DNA of 64,000 bases from Isochrysis galbana (lineage: Eukaryota > Haptophyta > Isochrysidales > Isochrysidaceae). Each line of letters starts with the position of its first letter. The stretch's first letter is position 1. The position numbers were made by a program, and so were the translations under genes. Positions 43,701 to 52,124 of the stretch are shown here, one piece after another. The stretch lies in NCBI GenBank assembly GCA_018136815.1, contig CM030940.1, forward strand, positions 2,649,915-2,713,914. The letters run 5' to 3'. Below the pieces are notes generated by a model. It was not told the DNA's origin. It worked only from the letters and a program-made list of their open reading frames with translations, and did no database searches.

Positions 43701-46442
43701 TTTGGTGAGGTACAACCCGGTGGCTTTCTGGTGTCCAGTGCCGTGCTCCCAGGGTTGGACGAATTGGGTCGGGGTCAACCCCCCGACTAAACGGCGAGCT
43801 TCCGCATGCATCCGAGGGTTCTCGACCGCTACAAACGGAGCAGTGGCGGAGGCCATTGACTTGAAGACGCGAGCGGCCGACTCAAGAGCGGCACGACGTC
43901 CGGGTTCTTGGGAGAGCCATTGACTGCTGACAGCGGAGAGGTACGTGCAGGGCGGGTGGGCGATGACTAGGTCCCAACCTAGGTTTTGGACATGAAGCGC
44001 GTCGCCTTGGAAGTGGGGCACGTAATCGATCTCGGAAGGATACAAATCGCACGTAGCTACATCAGCACCGGCGAGTAGGAACATGGAGGAGACGACGCCG
44101 CTCGTCTCGCCAACGACGAGAACGCGTGGTGCGTGACAGCCAGACGTCAGCCCGTCTTGGACTCGTTGATTCATCTTCGTGAGCTCAGCGCAAAGCTCAT
44201 CGAAGTGCTTGGGTAGCGCGGCGGCAGGCGAGGCTAGGGTGCCATTGCGAGGCCGGCGAAGCTCTTGGGCTGCCTCCGTGAGGTGCCGAGGTAATACCAC
44301 CGCAGAGCCGCTCGCTCGTGCACGAAGAGAGGCGAGAGCGTGGAGAGCGGGTGACGGGGTATCATCACGGGTGCCGACATCGGAGTTGTTTTGAGAGGAA
44401 TCGAAGGACTGGATCGCGGACGCATTGATCGCTGCCACGCGCATGATGGTGGTGGCAGTGGTATCGAGAGGCAGGCAGTGCTCGGAGGCGGCGACCGGTG
44501 GCCGCAGCGACGTAGGACGAATGGAAGAAGACTCGGATATCGACGACGTAGAGACGGGCTCGGAGGACGGGATGGACGAAGAAACTCGGAGAAGTGGGGT
44601 GTCGGACGGCGGCGACGGACGCCGCGGCCGCGAGACCACCGGTGAGAGACATGAAGGACATGGCTCAGGGACTCGGTTGGGCTGGCTCAATGGGCGTAGA
44701 AGCTCGGTTTGGGAGGCCGCCGTTCCTCGACGTGCAGAGGAGTTGTGGTCACTCTCCATGGTCACGTCGGAAGAGGAAACAGGCCAGGGATCGACGTCGT
44801 TGCATTCTGTCGTCGGCGGGGTCGGCGCCGGCGAAAGAAGGGACGTGGCTGTCGTAGAAGCCGGCTGCGGGGAAGGCTGGGGCCAGGGTGGTGGCTCTGC
44901 GGCAGCGGCTGGCGTGGGTAGTGGCCGAAGAGGTTCTGCAATGCGAAGCATTCTTCGGAGGACTTGGCTCGGGCTAGCGGGTGGATGGACCGCTGAAATT
45001 ACGGTGGATTCAGACTCGAATTCGGAAGACTCGGCGACTTGAGAGGGGCTAGGAGACGGCTGTTCAAGCTCCTCCAGGGCTCTCGGTTGATGGGGTGGCG
45101 TGGGAACGCCGGTGGTCGACCGCGGACTCCGCGGTGACGTTAATTTGTACTCGGACTCGGACTCGTCGTTTCTGGCGTGCTGGACGCCAATAACAGGGCT
45201 AACTTTCGAAATGGGAACGGACGGGGCCGGCTCAAAGGTGAAGCCCCCTGGCGTCGCAACCGTCGGTGAGGACGAAGCTGAAGCTTGTGATGACAATAGG
45301 GGCACGGTGGCCAGCACCGGTTGGCTCGGTGCGGCCGAAATCTCGGACTCGGTGACGGGCTTGATTACGCGGGCTCGGGATGCACTGTCTTGTGCGATTG
45401 GACTCGGACTCGGAACGGAAACGGAAGGGATCGGCTCGGCGGCGTGCAGCCTGCTGGAGTGGCAGGCCGGCTGCGGCGAGACTCGGAACGGTGGCTCGGA
45501 CAAGGACACAGTGGCTGTCGTCGAGGGCTTCGGCGTCAGCTTGTGTTTGGACTCGATACGCGGTGGCTCGTGAAACGGGGCTCGGTTGTGGTTGGAATTC
45601 TGGAAGTGACCGGAGATTCCAAATGACTCAGACTCGGGGCGCGGAGGACCGAAGGTGAACACTCCCGCGGAAGGAGTGGTCGTCGGAGGCTCAGTGAGTG
45701 GCTGGAGCTCCGTTAATCCTGCGGTCGACCGCGTGGTAGGACTCGGTGACGTTGTAAACTCGGACTCGGACTCGGACTCGGACTCGGATGGCTCAGAACG
45801 GGGTTTGCTCAAAACAGGCTTGGACTCGGACTCGAAAGAAAGTGGGGAAGAACCGGAGAACTGCGCCTCCATCGTCGTAGTAATGGAGACTGGTGATACC
45901 GGTGATGACTGGACTGGGCTCAGACTCGTAGATGGGCTCGCGGTGGCGTAAGACGAAGAGGGTAATTCTGAACGTGACTTGGACTCGGACTCGTACTCGG
46001 GAGACGTTTTGTGGCTCGGACATGCGAAATTTGATTTGAAGGATTGAAGGTTGGATTGGGCCTGCGGCGGCTGGATTTTCGCAGACCGTGAGGTCTTGGA
46101 CTGGGGATGCTTGAGGAGTGGCGGGGGGTAGCGGTTGAGCGGCTTGAGTTGATAGAGAGGCGGTGACGGTTGACTTGGTTTTGAGGACTCGTGCGTGATA
46201 TCGAGAATCAGGATGGAATCATCGGCATTGGGAGAAATAGGGGCAATCGGCGAGGAGGCAGGAGAAAGAGGGGGATGGAGGTGGCAGGGCTTGTCTGGAA
46301 CTTGGGGAATCTTGGGGTACCGGTTGGAGGCCGTAGAAGTACTCGGCCGTAGCGTAATACGATCTTTTGGTGGGTGGCGTTCAGGCCCACTACCCTGGAC
46401 TGGTAGCGGGGTAACAGCGCGGACGTGGGCCCCGCCGGCGAC
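40557..46442 (-). CDS. pol: Retrotransposon Pol: C5-cytosine methyltransferase-like + protease + RT (truncated)
   Basis: The frame is open from the codon after the Gag TAG (46443-46445) to 40557. The first ATG is 45872, and residues are numbered from it. Residues 1-565 are Ser/Pro/Glu-rich linker with SESESE runs. Residues 583-770 match the compact phage-type DNA cytosine methyltransferase family: SAM loop VLVVGETSG, acidic CDLYPSE, catalytic motif AHPPCTYLS with Cys 642, AVENPRMH (684-689), and a closing SRTYVGVAGAMAIHW. Retropepsin has ADTGAGPSVV with Asp 1118. The Ty3/gypsy-like RT runs from about 1468 with VRFCVDYRDVN, LDLASGFWGIP and PYLDDVG (Asp 1643, 1644). The RT ends at residue 1700 (SAEYL); the remaining 71 codons read through the 898-bp repeat and are not real protein. 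RNase H and integrase are missing, so this copy is probably not autonomous. Confidence 0.85.
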   Translation of the reverse strand, partial: VAGGAHVRAVTPLPVQGSGPERHPPKDRITLRPSTSTASNRYPKIPQVPDKPCHLHPPLSPASSPIAPISPNADDSILILDITHESSKPSQPSPPLYQLKPLNRYPPPLLKHPQSKTSRSAKIQPPQAQSNLQSFKSNFACPSHKTSPEYESESKSRSELPSSSYATASPSTSLSPVQSSPVSPVSITTTMEAQFSGSSPLSFESESKPVLSKPRSEPSESESESESEFTTSPSPTTRSTAGLTELQPLTEPPTTTPSAGVFTFGPPRPESESFGISGHFQNSNHNRAPFHEPPRIESKHKLTPKPSTTATVSLSEPPFRVSPQPACHSSRLHAAEPIPSVSVPSPSPIAQDSASRARVIKPVTESEISAAPSQPVLATVPLLSSQASASSSPTVATPGGFTFEPAPSVPISKVSPVIGVQHARNDESESEYKLTSPRSPRSTTGVPTPPHQPRALEELEQPSPSPSQVAESSEFESESTVISAVHPPASPSQVLRRMLRIAEPLRPLPTPAAAAEPPPWPQPSPQPASTTATSLLSPAPTPPTTECNDVDPWPVSSSDVTMESDHNSSARRGTAASQTELLRPLSQPNRVPEPCPSCLSPVVSRPRRPSPPSDTPLLRVSSSIPSSEPVSTSSISESSSIRPTSLRPPVAASEHCLPLDTTATTIMRVAAINASAIQSFDSSQNNSDVGTRDDTPSPALHALASLRARASGSAVVLPRHLTEAAQELRRPRNGTLASPAAALPKHFDELCAELTKMNQRVQDGLTSGCHAPRVLVVGETSGVVSSMFLLAGADVATCDLYPSEIDYVPHFQGDALHVQNLGWDLVIAHPPCTYLSAVSSQWLSQEPGRRAALESAARVFKSMASATAPFVAVENPRMHAEARRLVGGLTPTQFVQPWEHGTGHQKATGLYLTKGLPPLQPTCVVDGRESAMANLSPSPHRGALRSRTYVGVAGAMAIHWMPVLLRHLSQQRDQTSTKKLSALELLACARCSLLDRPSLSSTEATAYEPWSALHRYERGRETSEVSSDPVVSRPATPESDNHEDQKETHDNHDNDTPLHASESTLHDPFSPWTAPPPARASSPRPTTPTTLRKRRQQWQSFGVNGDQKWSNVTLETADEIRAQALAGRNADEESDLAAAVRAPIEFVEAKGIRAEELASLVRRPKTEAQARLEKDWEKMSDHPRHPTDKRGLGYTSPKLSPCTATNEDDPSRPSATIAAVGVPEETTTSLTTNSPEQRRWRPTPSLSDTIAHVTAHRPESVVDTLPSAYPRHCLYVRDLMVCRSGEAAGKEGVILADSALTVNSTLADTGAGPSVVTTSLLSSLPNDACVERLPQAVVTPLHGPDGLPLITRGKARIVFSVGGFLFRHTFMVIEGNPMLLLGNDFLATHAASIQLASDSADGSITLGAPSTVAPLEVNGSPSPDAPPIFRVSTSPIAVVPVSMTCAQVCPTSANPITTDFFRGPQAAENDNQLVSEPLFNTADEFAAKAPASCGSEYLLYTHEPITIPAYHRATFHVRIPLALREHEDCAMLVDRLPTRETIDSSPLVIPQVERPKSDHTIAVTVANTDPKPLHLPSFHPVASLQVRFKIHAGTYHRVGDNNSPDVIESLNEDQRKLLEAAKIDPEGRLSMPQREQVRRLLARRIAAFAIDPTNPNHTHVMEVELPLNPGAEAHRHAPSRVGREGEKIIEDEVCKMESAGIIRKSNSSWASRVVLVTKKDGSVRFCVDYRDVNSKLRLEDSPLPLTVEAIDRLSSGQGNLDSLFLCTLDLASGFWGIPIKESDKHITAFTTHRGKYEFNYLPFGVQSGPSYMCRLMDAVLGGLAWEICMPYLDDVGAWSTGVGDSLQAREESSFQQMLHRLDLVLERLIWAGLTCKMSKCVFFATSAEYLPSPPAVILIPPPARGSLLPRARFVSSGRRCSPPRFDSSRGSFDDCLHLVRSSSRSSRRGHRRLMLVSSRFR

Positions 46443-49208
46443 CTACTGGGCCGGACGGAGAACAACCATCGTGCGGAGGCGGCGGTGGACTTCTGGGTCG
46501 TTACCACACTCGCCACTGCCGCCTTCGCAGAGAAAACGAATGTATGGTTGGCAAACGACGGGGTTATGAGCTCCGTCGCCCGTGCCATACTTCCACAAGT
46601 CTGCCTCGGGCGTACCAGATGGAGCCCGGGGACGAAAGGCGCAGTACGCGCAGCCGTTGGCGTCGGTCCACTCCTTGACGTCGCGGTCTAAGTCGTCGAG
46701 ACGCGGCGCCGTCATGGTGGCATCCGAGGGACGGCAGCGCGTGAGCGCAGCGCGAAGGGCCGGGTGACCCGCGTAACGAGAGATTTGCCAGAAGCGGGCT
46801 CGCGCTCGAGACCAGCTACCTGGATCCCATTCCGAGAGGCCCGAATCGGCCGGAAGCCCAAGGCCGTTCGGAGGGGGATCACATTGGCGACGGGAAGACG
46901 TGCTTTTGCCGAGGGGACGGTCAAGAAGTGCGTCCGGTAACGGAGACGATGCGGAGTAATTCGTAGGCGGAGGCGGAGCCCGACGATTGTCAGCGCCAGT
47001 CGCCTTGCGGTTCGAGTTGTTGTTTTGCGATTTTAATGCCTCGGCCACCGCCGCTTGGACGGCGGCGACCATCGAAGCCGTAGTGTCTGCGGGGTTAGAG
47101 GCAGTCTTAGCAACCTTGGCGGTCTTGGTGGACTTGGAAGTAGTCGCCGGCGGCGTCACGGCGGCGACCGTGACCGACGCTTGTTGGCCAGCGCGGGCTT
47201 GTTCGTACGGGCTCAGGTAGCGCTGGCAGAGGTTGACGCACGAAAGGGCCGAACGAGGGAGCTCGTGGTTCTCGACGCGGAAGCGAGTCTTCGCAAGACA
47301 CTCGCCGAACTTGGTCGCGTTATCCACGCCGCGAGCCGCGTCGACCTTGTCGTTCCGAATGATGGACTCGAATCGTTGATTGATATCGTGCGACATGTTT
47401 GGGTGGTCCCAGACCGTCGTGGCATCCACCTTCGCGTCACCCATCTTGCGGACGTACGCGCGCACCAAATTCTTGGATAACTCTAAGAGATCGGAGCCGG
47501 CTTCACGGGCTACGAGGCGGTCCCACTCCATGGAGGCGGAGTCTTTGGCGAAGCCGGGCACGTTGGCCGCGAAGGTGGCGTCGCACTTGCGGAGAAGCAC
47601 GTCGCAGGCCAGCGCGGGATTGAGAGAGAGAACCGGATCTTCGGCGAGATCGAGGAGGAAGGCGTAAATCCTTTGGTTGCCGGTGGTGCACAAGTTGGCG
47701 GCCGCTAGCAAGGATGTAAAGATTTCACGGTGGTCGCAGCCGAGCGAGAGGGCGCGCTCGAGTGGCTTGATGAAGGACAGACGAAAATCATTCCAGGAGG
47801 TGGCCGCTGTCTGGACGTTGTCCGAGGCCAGGCCCTTGGGGAACTTGATCTCGGAAAGCTCTTTGCCCATTCGGACTTGGTGATGGAGGGTGCGGTCGAG
47901 GAAGAAGCGGCTCCGAGCCCACTTGGTCACGTGCTCCTTCTCGAAAAACACACGGTAGTGCCAAACATTGCCGGCCCGAGAGAGGCCGCCGTTGAGAATG
48001 GCGTGGATTAGCTCGAAATCGTCGGAGTTCTTGTAGAGAGAAGCTACCTCATAGGGGGACATGTTAAACAGTTGGTCCCATGAGGCTAGGATGACCTCTC
48101 GCTCAGAAACATCCCCGGCGAGGCTTGGATCGACGGGATGCCGCCGAGTCGCCGGATTTGGAAGCGAGCGGAGGCCCGCGACGGTGGGTGGAGGTTGGGG
48201 ATCAGAAACAGGCTTGACAGACGGGACAGGAACGGGTGTATTGGGTACGGGATCGGAAATCGGATTTGGCGGGACGGAGAACGGCGCGGCGGGCAAAGGT
48301 TGAGAAGGGAACTTGGCCGAGGCAGGGGGAGCACCGATGGAGTTGCCTCCTTCTTCCACAAGCGGTGGCGAAGTTTCGACTCGAGACGAAGTCGTAATGC
48401 CCGCTTGGCCCTGTAGAATGTTGAGTATCGTGTTGAAGGTAGACCCCACCTCTCGCTGAAATTCTTCGTGGCGCTGGGCGGCTTGGAGGGTAGAGGACTC
48501 GAGGCGGTCGACAGCGCCGCGGAGAGCCTCGATCTGGACTTGTTGGTCCATGATTTGGGCGGCGCCGACGGTGGCGGTCGGAGGTGGAACGACGTTACGT
48601 TTGGGGTACGAATACGTCGACGGGGGTGGAACAAACTCTTCATATGGTGGGGGCTCGAAAGGAGGGAGGGACCGGACGGAACCCACATCATCTTCAGCAC
48701 CAACCACAGAGGGATTGAGAGAGGAAGGAACACTTGGCAAAGGATCAGCGAAAGAAAGGAGAGGAAAGGCCACCGGTGGAGCAACGGACGAGGCTAGAGG
48801 ACCCATTCCAGCTCCAGTTGACGGGGTGTGAGTAGAGGCCCGCGGAGGCGGCGGAACTTCGACCGTCGGCGCGGAGAGGCGAGAGGGGGGGAGAACTGGC
48901 TCGGAAAGGCTCTCCTTTGAAGAAGGGAGGGGTCCCACGAGGCTCTCTTCCCCAGGAGACTTCGACCCGAACAGTTCGGGAAGAGAAGAAGAAGAGACGG
49001 GCTCATGACGCGGGGACGATGAAGATTTCTCAAGGGAAGAACTCGACGTGACGACCGGAGCCGAAGGCGCGAGCGAAGATTTTGTGCTTGTCAGAGCAAG
49101 GCTCATCTCACTCTTGGAGATGGCCTGCGAGGGCGCGCCGGCAGCTAGCGCGGAACGCGGTTCTTGTGGGGAGCTCATGGAGCTTTCCTCGGGGGTGACT
49201 ACGGGCAT
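46443..49208 (-). CDS. gag: Retrotransposon Gag
   Basis: 921 residues from the first ATG (49208); the open frame extends to 49421 without an ATG. A coiled coil (QIEALRGAVDRLES) lies about 220-270 residues in. A capsid-like helical region begins at WDQLFNMSPYEVASLY and runs for about 300 residues. The C-terminus has a Cys/His cluster (CAYCAF...CQPYIRFLCEGG). It ends RPAQ and TAG. The sequence after the TAG continues in the same frame, without another stop, into Pol. The first 40 codons are inside the 898-bp repeat. Identification as Gag rests on position and architecture; the sequence itself is diverged. Confidence 0.75.
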   Translation of the reverse strand: MPVVTPEESSMSSPQEPRSALAAGAPSQAISKSEMSLALTSTKSSLAPSAPVVTSSSSLEKSSSSPRHEPVSSSSLPELFGSKSPGEESLVGPLPSSKESLSEPVLPPSRLSAPTVEVPPPPRASTHTPSTGAGMGPLASSVAPPVAFPLLSFADPLPSVPSSLNPSVVGAEDDVGSVRSLPPFEPPPYEEFVPPPSTYSYPKRNVVPPPTATVGAAQIMDQQVQIEALRGAVDRLESSTLQAAQRHEEFQREVGSTFNTILNILQGQAGITTSSRVETSPPLVEEGGNSIGAPPASAKFPSQPLPAAPFSVPPNPISDPVPNTPVPVPSVKPVSDPQPPPTVAGLRSLPNPATRRHPVDPSLAGDVSEREVILASWDQLFNMSPYEVASLYKNSDDFELIHAILNGGLSRAGNVWHYRVFFEKEHVTKWARSRFFLDRTLHHQVRMGKELSEIKFPKGLASDNVQTAATSWNDFRLSFIKPLERALSLGCDHREIFTSLLAAANLCTTGNQRIYAFLLDLAEDPVLSLNPALACDVLLRKCDATFAANVPGFAKDSASMEWDRLVAREAGSDLLELSKNLVRAYVRKMGDAKVDATTVWDHPNMSHDINQRFESIIRNDKVDAARGVDNATKFGECLAKTRFRVENHELPRSALSCVNLCQRYLSPYEQARAGQQASVTVAAVTPPATTSKSTKTAKVAKTASNPADTTASMVAAVQAAVAEALKSQNNNSNRKATGADNRRAPPPPTNYSASSPLPDALLDRPLGKSTSSRRQCDPPPNGLGLPADSGLSEWDPGSWSRARARFWQISRYAGHPALRAALTRCRPSDATMTAPRLDDLDRDVKEWTDANGCAYCAFRPRAPSGTPEADLWKYGTGDGAHNPVVCQPYIRFLCEGGSGECGNDPEVHRRLRTMVVLRPAQ

Positions 49209-49986
49209 GGTGATCGACGCACGACGCACGACGCACGCACGGAGCACGGTGGGCGCGGAAGTGCGAAAGGAGGCTTGTGGGAGGTGGTGGCAGGCGACTG
49301 GGGGTGGCTCAGGCGCGTGCTTGACTTGTATTGACTCGTTGACTCGGGGTATAGACTCGGGAACTCGGGGGGACTCGCTTGGGAACACGGTGGGACTCGA
49401 CGAAGTTGCTACAAAAATCACTCACAAGAAACCAAAAACCAAAGTCCTTGGGCTCAGAAAACTAACGTAAACACTCCGGAATCATACGATAAACAAACCC
49501 CTCCCCGCGCGGCGAAGGCTGAAGTCGCGATCGCTCGTCATGCGCGAAGATATACGGAAAGAGAGCGCATAACTACGCCACCGAAGGGTTCGAACTATCG
49601 TTAAAGTGGAACTCGTCCGCTGAAGCCAACGCGGAGGGTCGAGGAGAGATCCAAAATCGCGCCGGGGGAAGAAGGCGATGTGCGGAGAGACCTTCTAGAC
49701 AAGCAACGAGCAAGGGGCGACGAAACAAGACGCGAGACGCGAGGCGCGTGCCATTCGTTCTTCCTTTCTTTCATCGAAACCGCGACGAAACTAACATTAA
49801 ACGTCGGTGCCCCCTCCGCGAGGATCGCGAAGAAGAACGGACGAGATGGAGGCAATCATCGAAGGAACCGCGAGAGGAATCGAAGCGAGGGGGGGAACAA
49901 CGACGGCCGGAGGAAACGAACCGCGCGCGGGGGAGAAGAGAACCTCGCGCGGGGGGGGGGATTAATATAACGGCCGGAGGCGACGG
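49089..49986 (-). repeat. 898-bp direct repeat, proximal copy (5' end of the element)
   Basis: It includes a TTATATTAAT box, a C-run, a purine/pyrimidine-rich leader and the Gag start. It continues on its low-coordinate side into full-length Gag. It lacks TG...CA ends and no primer-binding site follows, so it does not behave as a normal LTR. Confidence 0.85.
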
Positions 49987-50188
49987 ACGGCACGCCGAGG
50001 GAAAGAACCTGCCGCGGGGGGGGCGAGGGACCGAGGGCACGGCGGGGCAGCGTGGGAGGGCGCGAGGCCGATCTCGGAGCGAGATCGCGTCCTTTCCCTC
50101 GCGGAGCGCGGAGAGACCCCCCACGAGATATCTTGGGACCGGAGAATGTTTTGGACGAATCTTCTTGCCGTCGGCCGAGGAGAGGCGG

Positions 50189-50222
<34 letters not shown>
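50189..50222. repeat. (GA)n microsatellite
   Basis: About 16 GA units. Confidence 0.95.
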
Positions 50223-50224
<2 letters not shown>

Positions 50225-51532
50225 TCGCAGAGCGACTGCAGAACGAGAAGTCGAAGTCATGCCGGTTTATTACCTTAAACGAGCCAACAATTATAGTAAC
50301 AGCAAAAACAAAATTCGAATCGCAAATTTCGAGACCAAAACCTGCAAACCTGGACTTGAGACCATGGGGAATCCGAATCTGTGTGTCTTGTGCGTCAGTG
50401 GCAACACGGGGAACTGTTCAATTGTAATTGTGAGCGCGTACCTTACACGAATATTCATGCCTACAGCCTTCAGATGGGCAGGAATACAACAGGGCCAGGT
50501 GAGAAGACAGGCAAAGGCAAGCCGGGATAACTGCCGCACACTCAACCACAACCTACGAGGCCGGGCTGGACATAGAGAATCGGCTAGGAAATTGCCAGGA
50601 AACCTATAGGACAATCGGGAGTCACGGGACCGAAATTGCCAGGAACGACAAGCAAGCTGTTACGGATGTCCCTATGCGATCGTCGTCACGCAATCCCAAA
50701 TCCCAACTGGGATGGGTGCGCTTCGCCACCAGCGAATTGCGCTTGCGCCCCAGATAATGGTGGGGCTGGCTGAGCCCCGTGGCTCGCGTGGGGAGGACGC
50801 TGAAGAGAGTGCTGCCCCTCTCCTCGCAAGCGCGCGGATCCTCCTGCTCCTCCTCCTCCTGCTCCACCACCCCACTGCAGTGGCTGCTCGGCGCGCGCCC
50901 ATGCAGCAGCGCAGCCCATCGCATGGGCGCCAACGCAGGAGCTGGCTGCTCTGCGTCGGCGTCGACGGCGGAGACGGCGGTGGCGATGCGGGCAGCAAGC
51001 GCGGCGCGAGAGGCACGGTTGGGGTTGGGGTTGGGTTGCATGTTGCATGGCAGTGGCCAAGACCAAGAGGGCAGAGTGAGCGAGAGAGCGGAGAGAGGAG
51101 GGCAGCGCGACGTGCGACGTGCTCGCGACTCGCGAGTCGCAGAGAAGGGTGCCCCCCCCGTATCCTGGTACTGTTTTTGGTACTGTTTTTCTCTGTTTTT
51201 CTATGGATGCCAAAAACATACTGTTTTAACTGTTTTTCGACCCCCCCCCATTGTTTTTCCCATCTAGGGATATTGTGCAGGGTCGCGCGCGCGGCGAGAT
51301 TACTAAGAAGTTTTTTTTTCGGTAGTCGAGCAAGTGAAACCCCCGGAGTGAAACCCGAGTGAAACCATCGCAAAAATCCTCTACTGTGTCCTGTGTTCCT
51401 GTGTTTCGTGTTTCACAGTTTCACACGCAGGGCGACAACGATCTCTCTACGAGTAAAATGCAAGGTGGGAACGTGGCCAGCAAGGACAGTTTGACTTCCT
51501 CCGATTCAAATCGCCTCACAAATCGGCCGGGC
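50223..51532. other. Intergenic, no gene seen; holds a retroelement tail
   Basis: Several long ORFs on both strands (50620-51370) overlap each other. They show no domain and have codon content explained by GC-rich sequence. A 49-bp retroelement 3' tail is at 51271-51319. Confidence 0.45.
51271..51319 (+). mobile_element. 5'-truncated 3' tail of the ORF1-type retroelement
   Basis: TATTGTGCAGGGTCGCGCGC...GAGATTACTAAGAAG plus nine T matches the last 49 bases of the complete copy ending at 58098 with two differences. Extreme 5' truncation is typical of target-primed reverse transcription. Confidence 0.75.
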
Positions 51533-51880
51533 GGGGGGGGGGGGGGGGGGGGGGGGGGGGGCGGGGGGGGGGGGGTAGGCGCGGGGGGGGGGGAGGTAAG
51601 GGAGGTGAGATGCCTTTCGCGCATCGGCAGTGGGAGAGGGCGGGGGGAGGGCGCCCGAGCGGGGCGGCGGGGGCGGCGGGGGGGGGGGGGGGGGGGGGGG
51701 CGGCAGGGGCGGCGGGGGCGGCGGGCCTGCATCGCGTCTAAGGATGCCACCGCCGTCCGCGCGCCCCCGCCCCCCCCCCCCCCGCCCCCCCCCCCCGCCC
51801 CCCCCCCCCCCCGCCCTTCCCCCCCGCGCCCTTCCCCCCCGCGCCCTTCCCCCCCCGCCGCCCCCCCCCGCCCTTCAGCC
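51533..51880. repeat. Very long G-run block followed by C-run block
   Basis: G-runs at 51533-51595 and 51660-51700, then C-runs at 51770-51870, together able to form a large imperfect hairpin. It lies 250-600 bp before the ATG of the acidic SPRK protein. Confidence 0.9.
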
Positions 51881-52124
51881 GCGATTTGACACCTTTTGCG
51901 CTCGCCTTCTACGCCCCCCTCCCCCGCCCCCTCCCGCCCCCCTGGGCAAGGTGGTCGAGTGCGCGCCCCCATTGGAATCGCCCCTCCTCTCCCCCCACCC
52001 CCCCACTCCACCTGCCCCTTCCTTCGGTGCGCTCAGCTCGGAGTGTCCTCCGCGGCAGCAGGCGCGTGCATCTTAGCATCTCTCCTCGCACCGCTGGCAG
52101 GACAAGCGCACACACTCAAACAGC

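Larger units (their letters stand above)
39875..49986 (-). mobile_element. Methyltransferase-bearing Ty3/gypsy-like retrotransposon, truncated
   Basis: On the minus strand the order is: 5' region with promoter-like TTATATTAAT (49960s), Gag, one TAG, Ser/Pro/Glu-rich linker, C5-methyltransferase domain, retropepsin, reverse transcriptase cut after ...FFATSAEYL, then a second copy of the 5' region. RNase H and integrase are absent. The outer 898-bp repeats are direct and look identical. No target duplication is seen at 39875/49986, so the boundaries describe what is repeated, not proven insertion ends. Confidence 0.8.

Noticed and set aside
40534-45951. Many plus-strand ORFs inside the retrotransposon
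   Set aside because: All are shadows of the minus-strand Gag/Pol frame; Ser- and Glu-rich codons leave the opposite strand open.
50622-51373. Overlapping long ORFs on both strands after the retrotransposon
   Set aside because: Four mutually overlapping frames of similar length, none with domain content; GC-rich sequence explains the lack of stops.
51359-52011. Poly-Gly and poly-Pro ORFs across the G/C tract
   Set aside because: Pure homopolymer translation, open in all frames on both strands.
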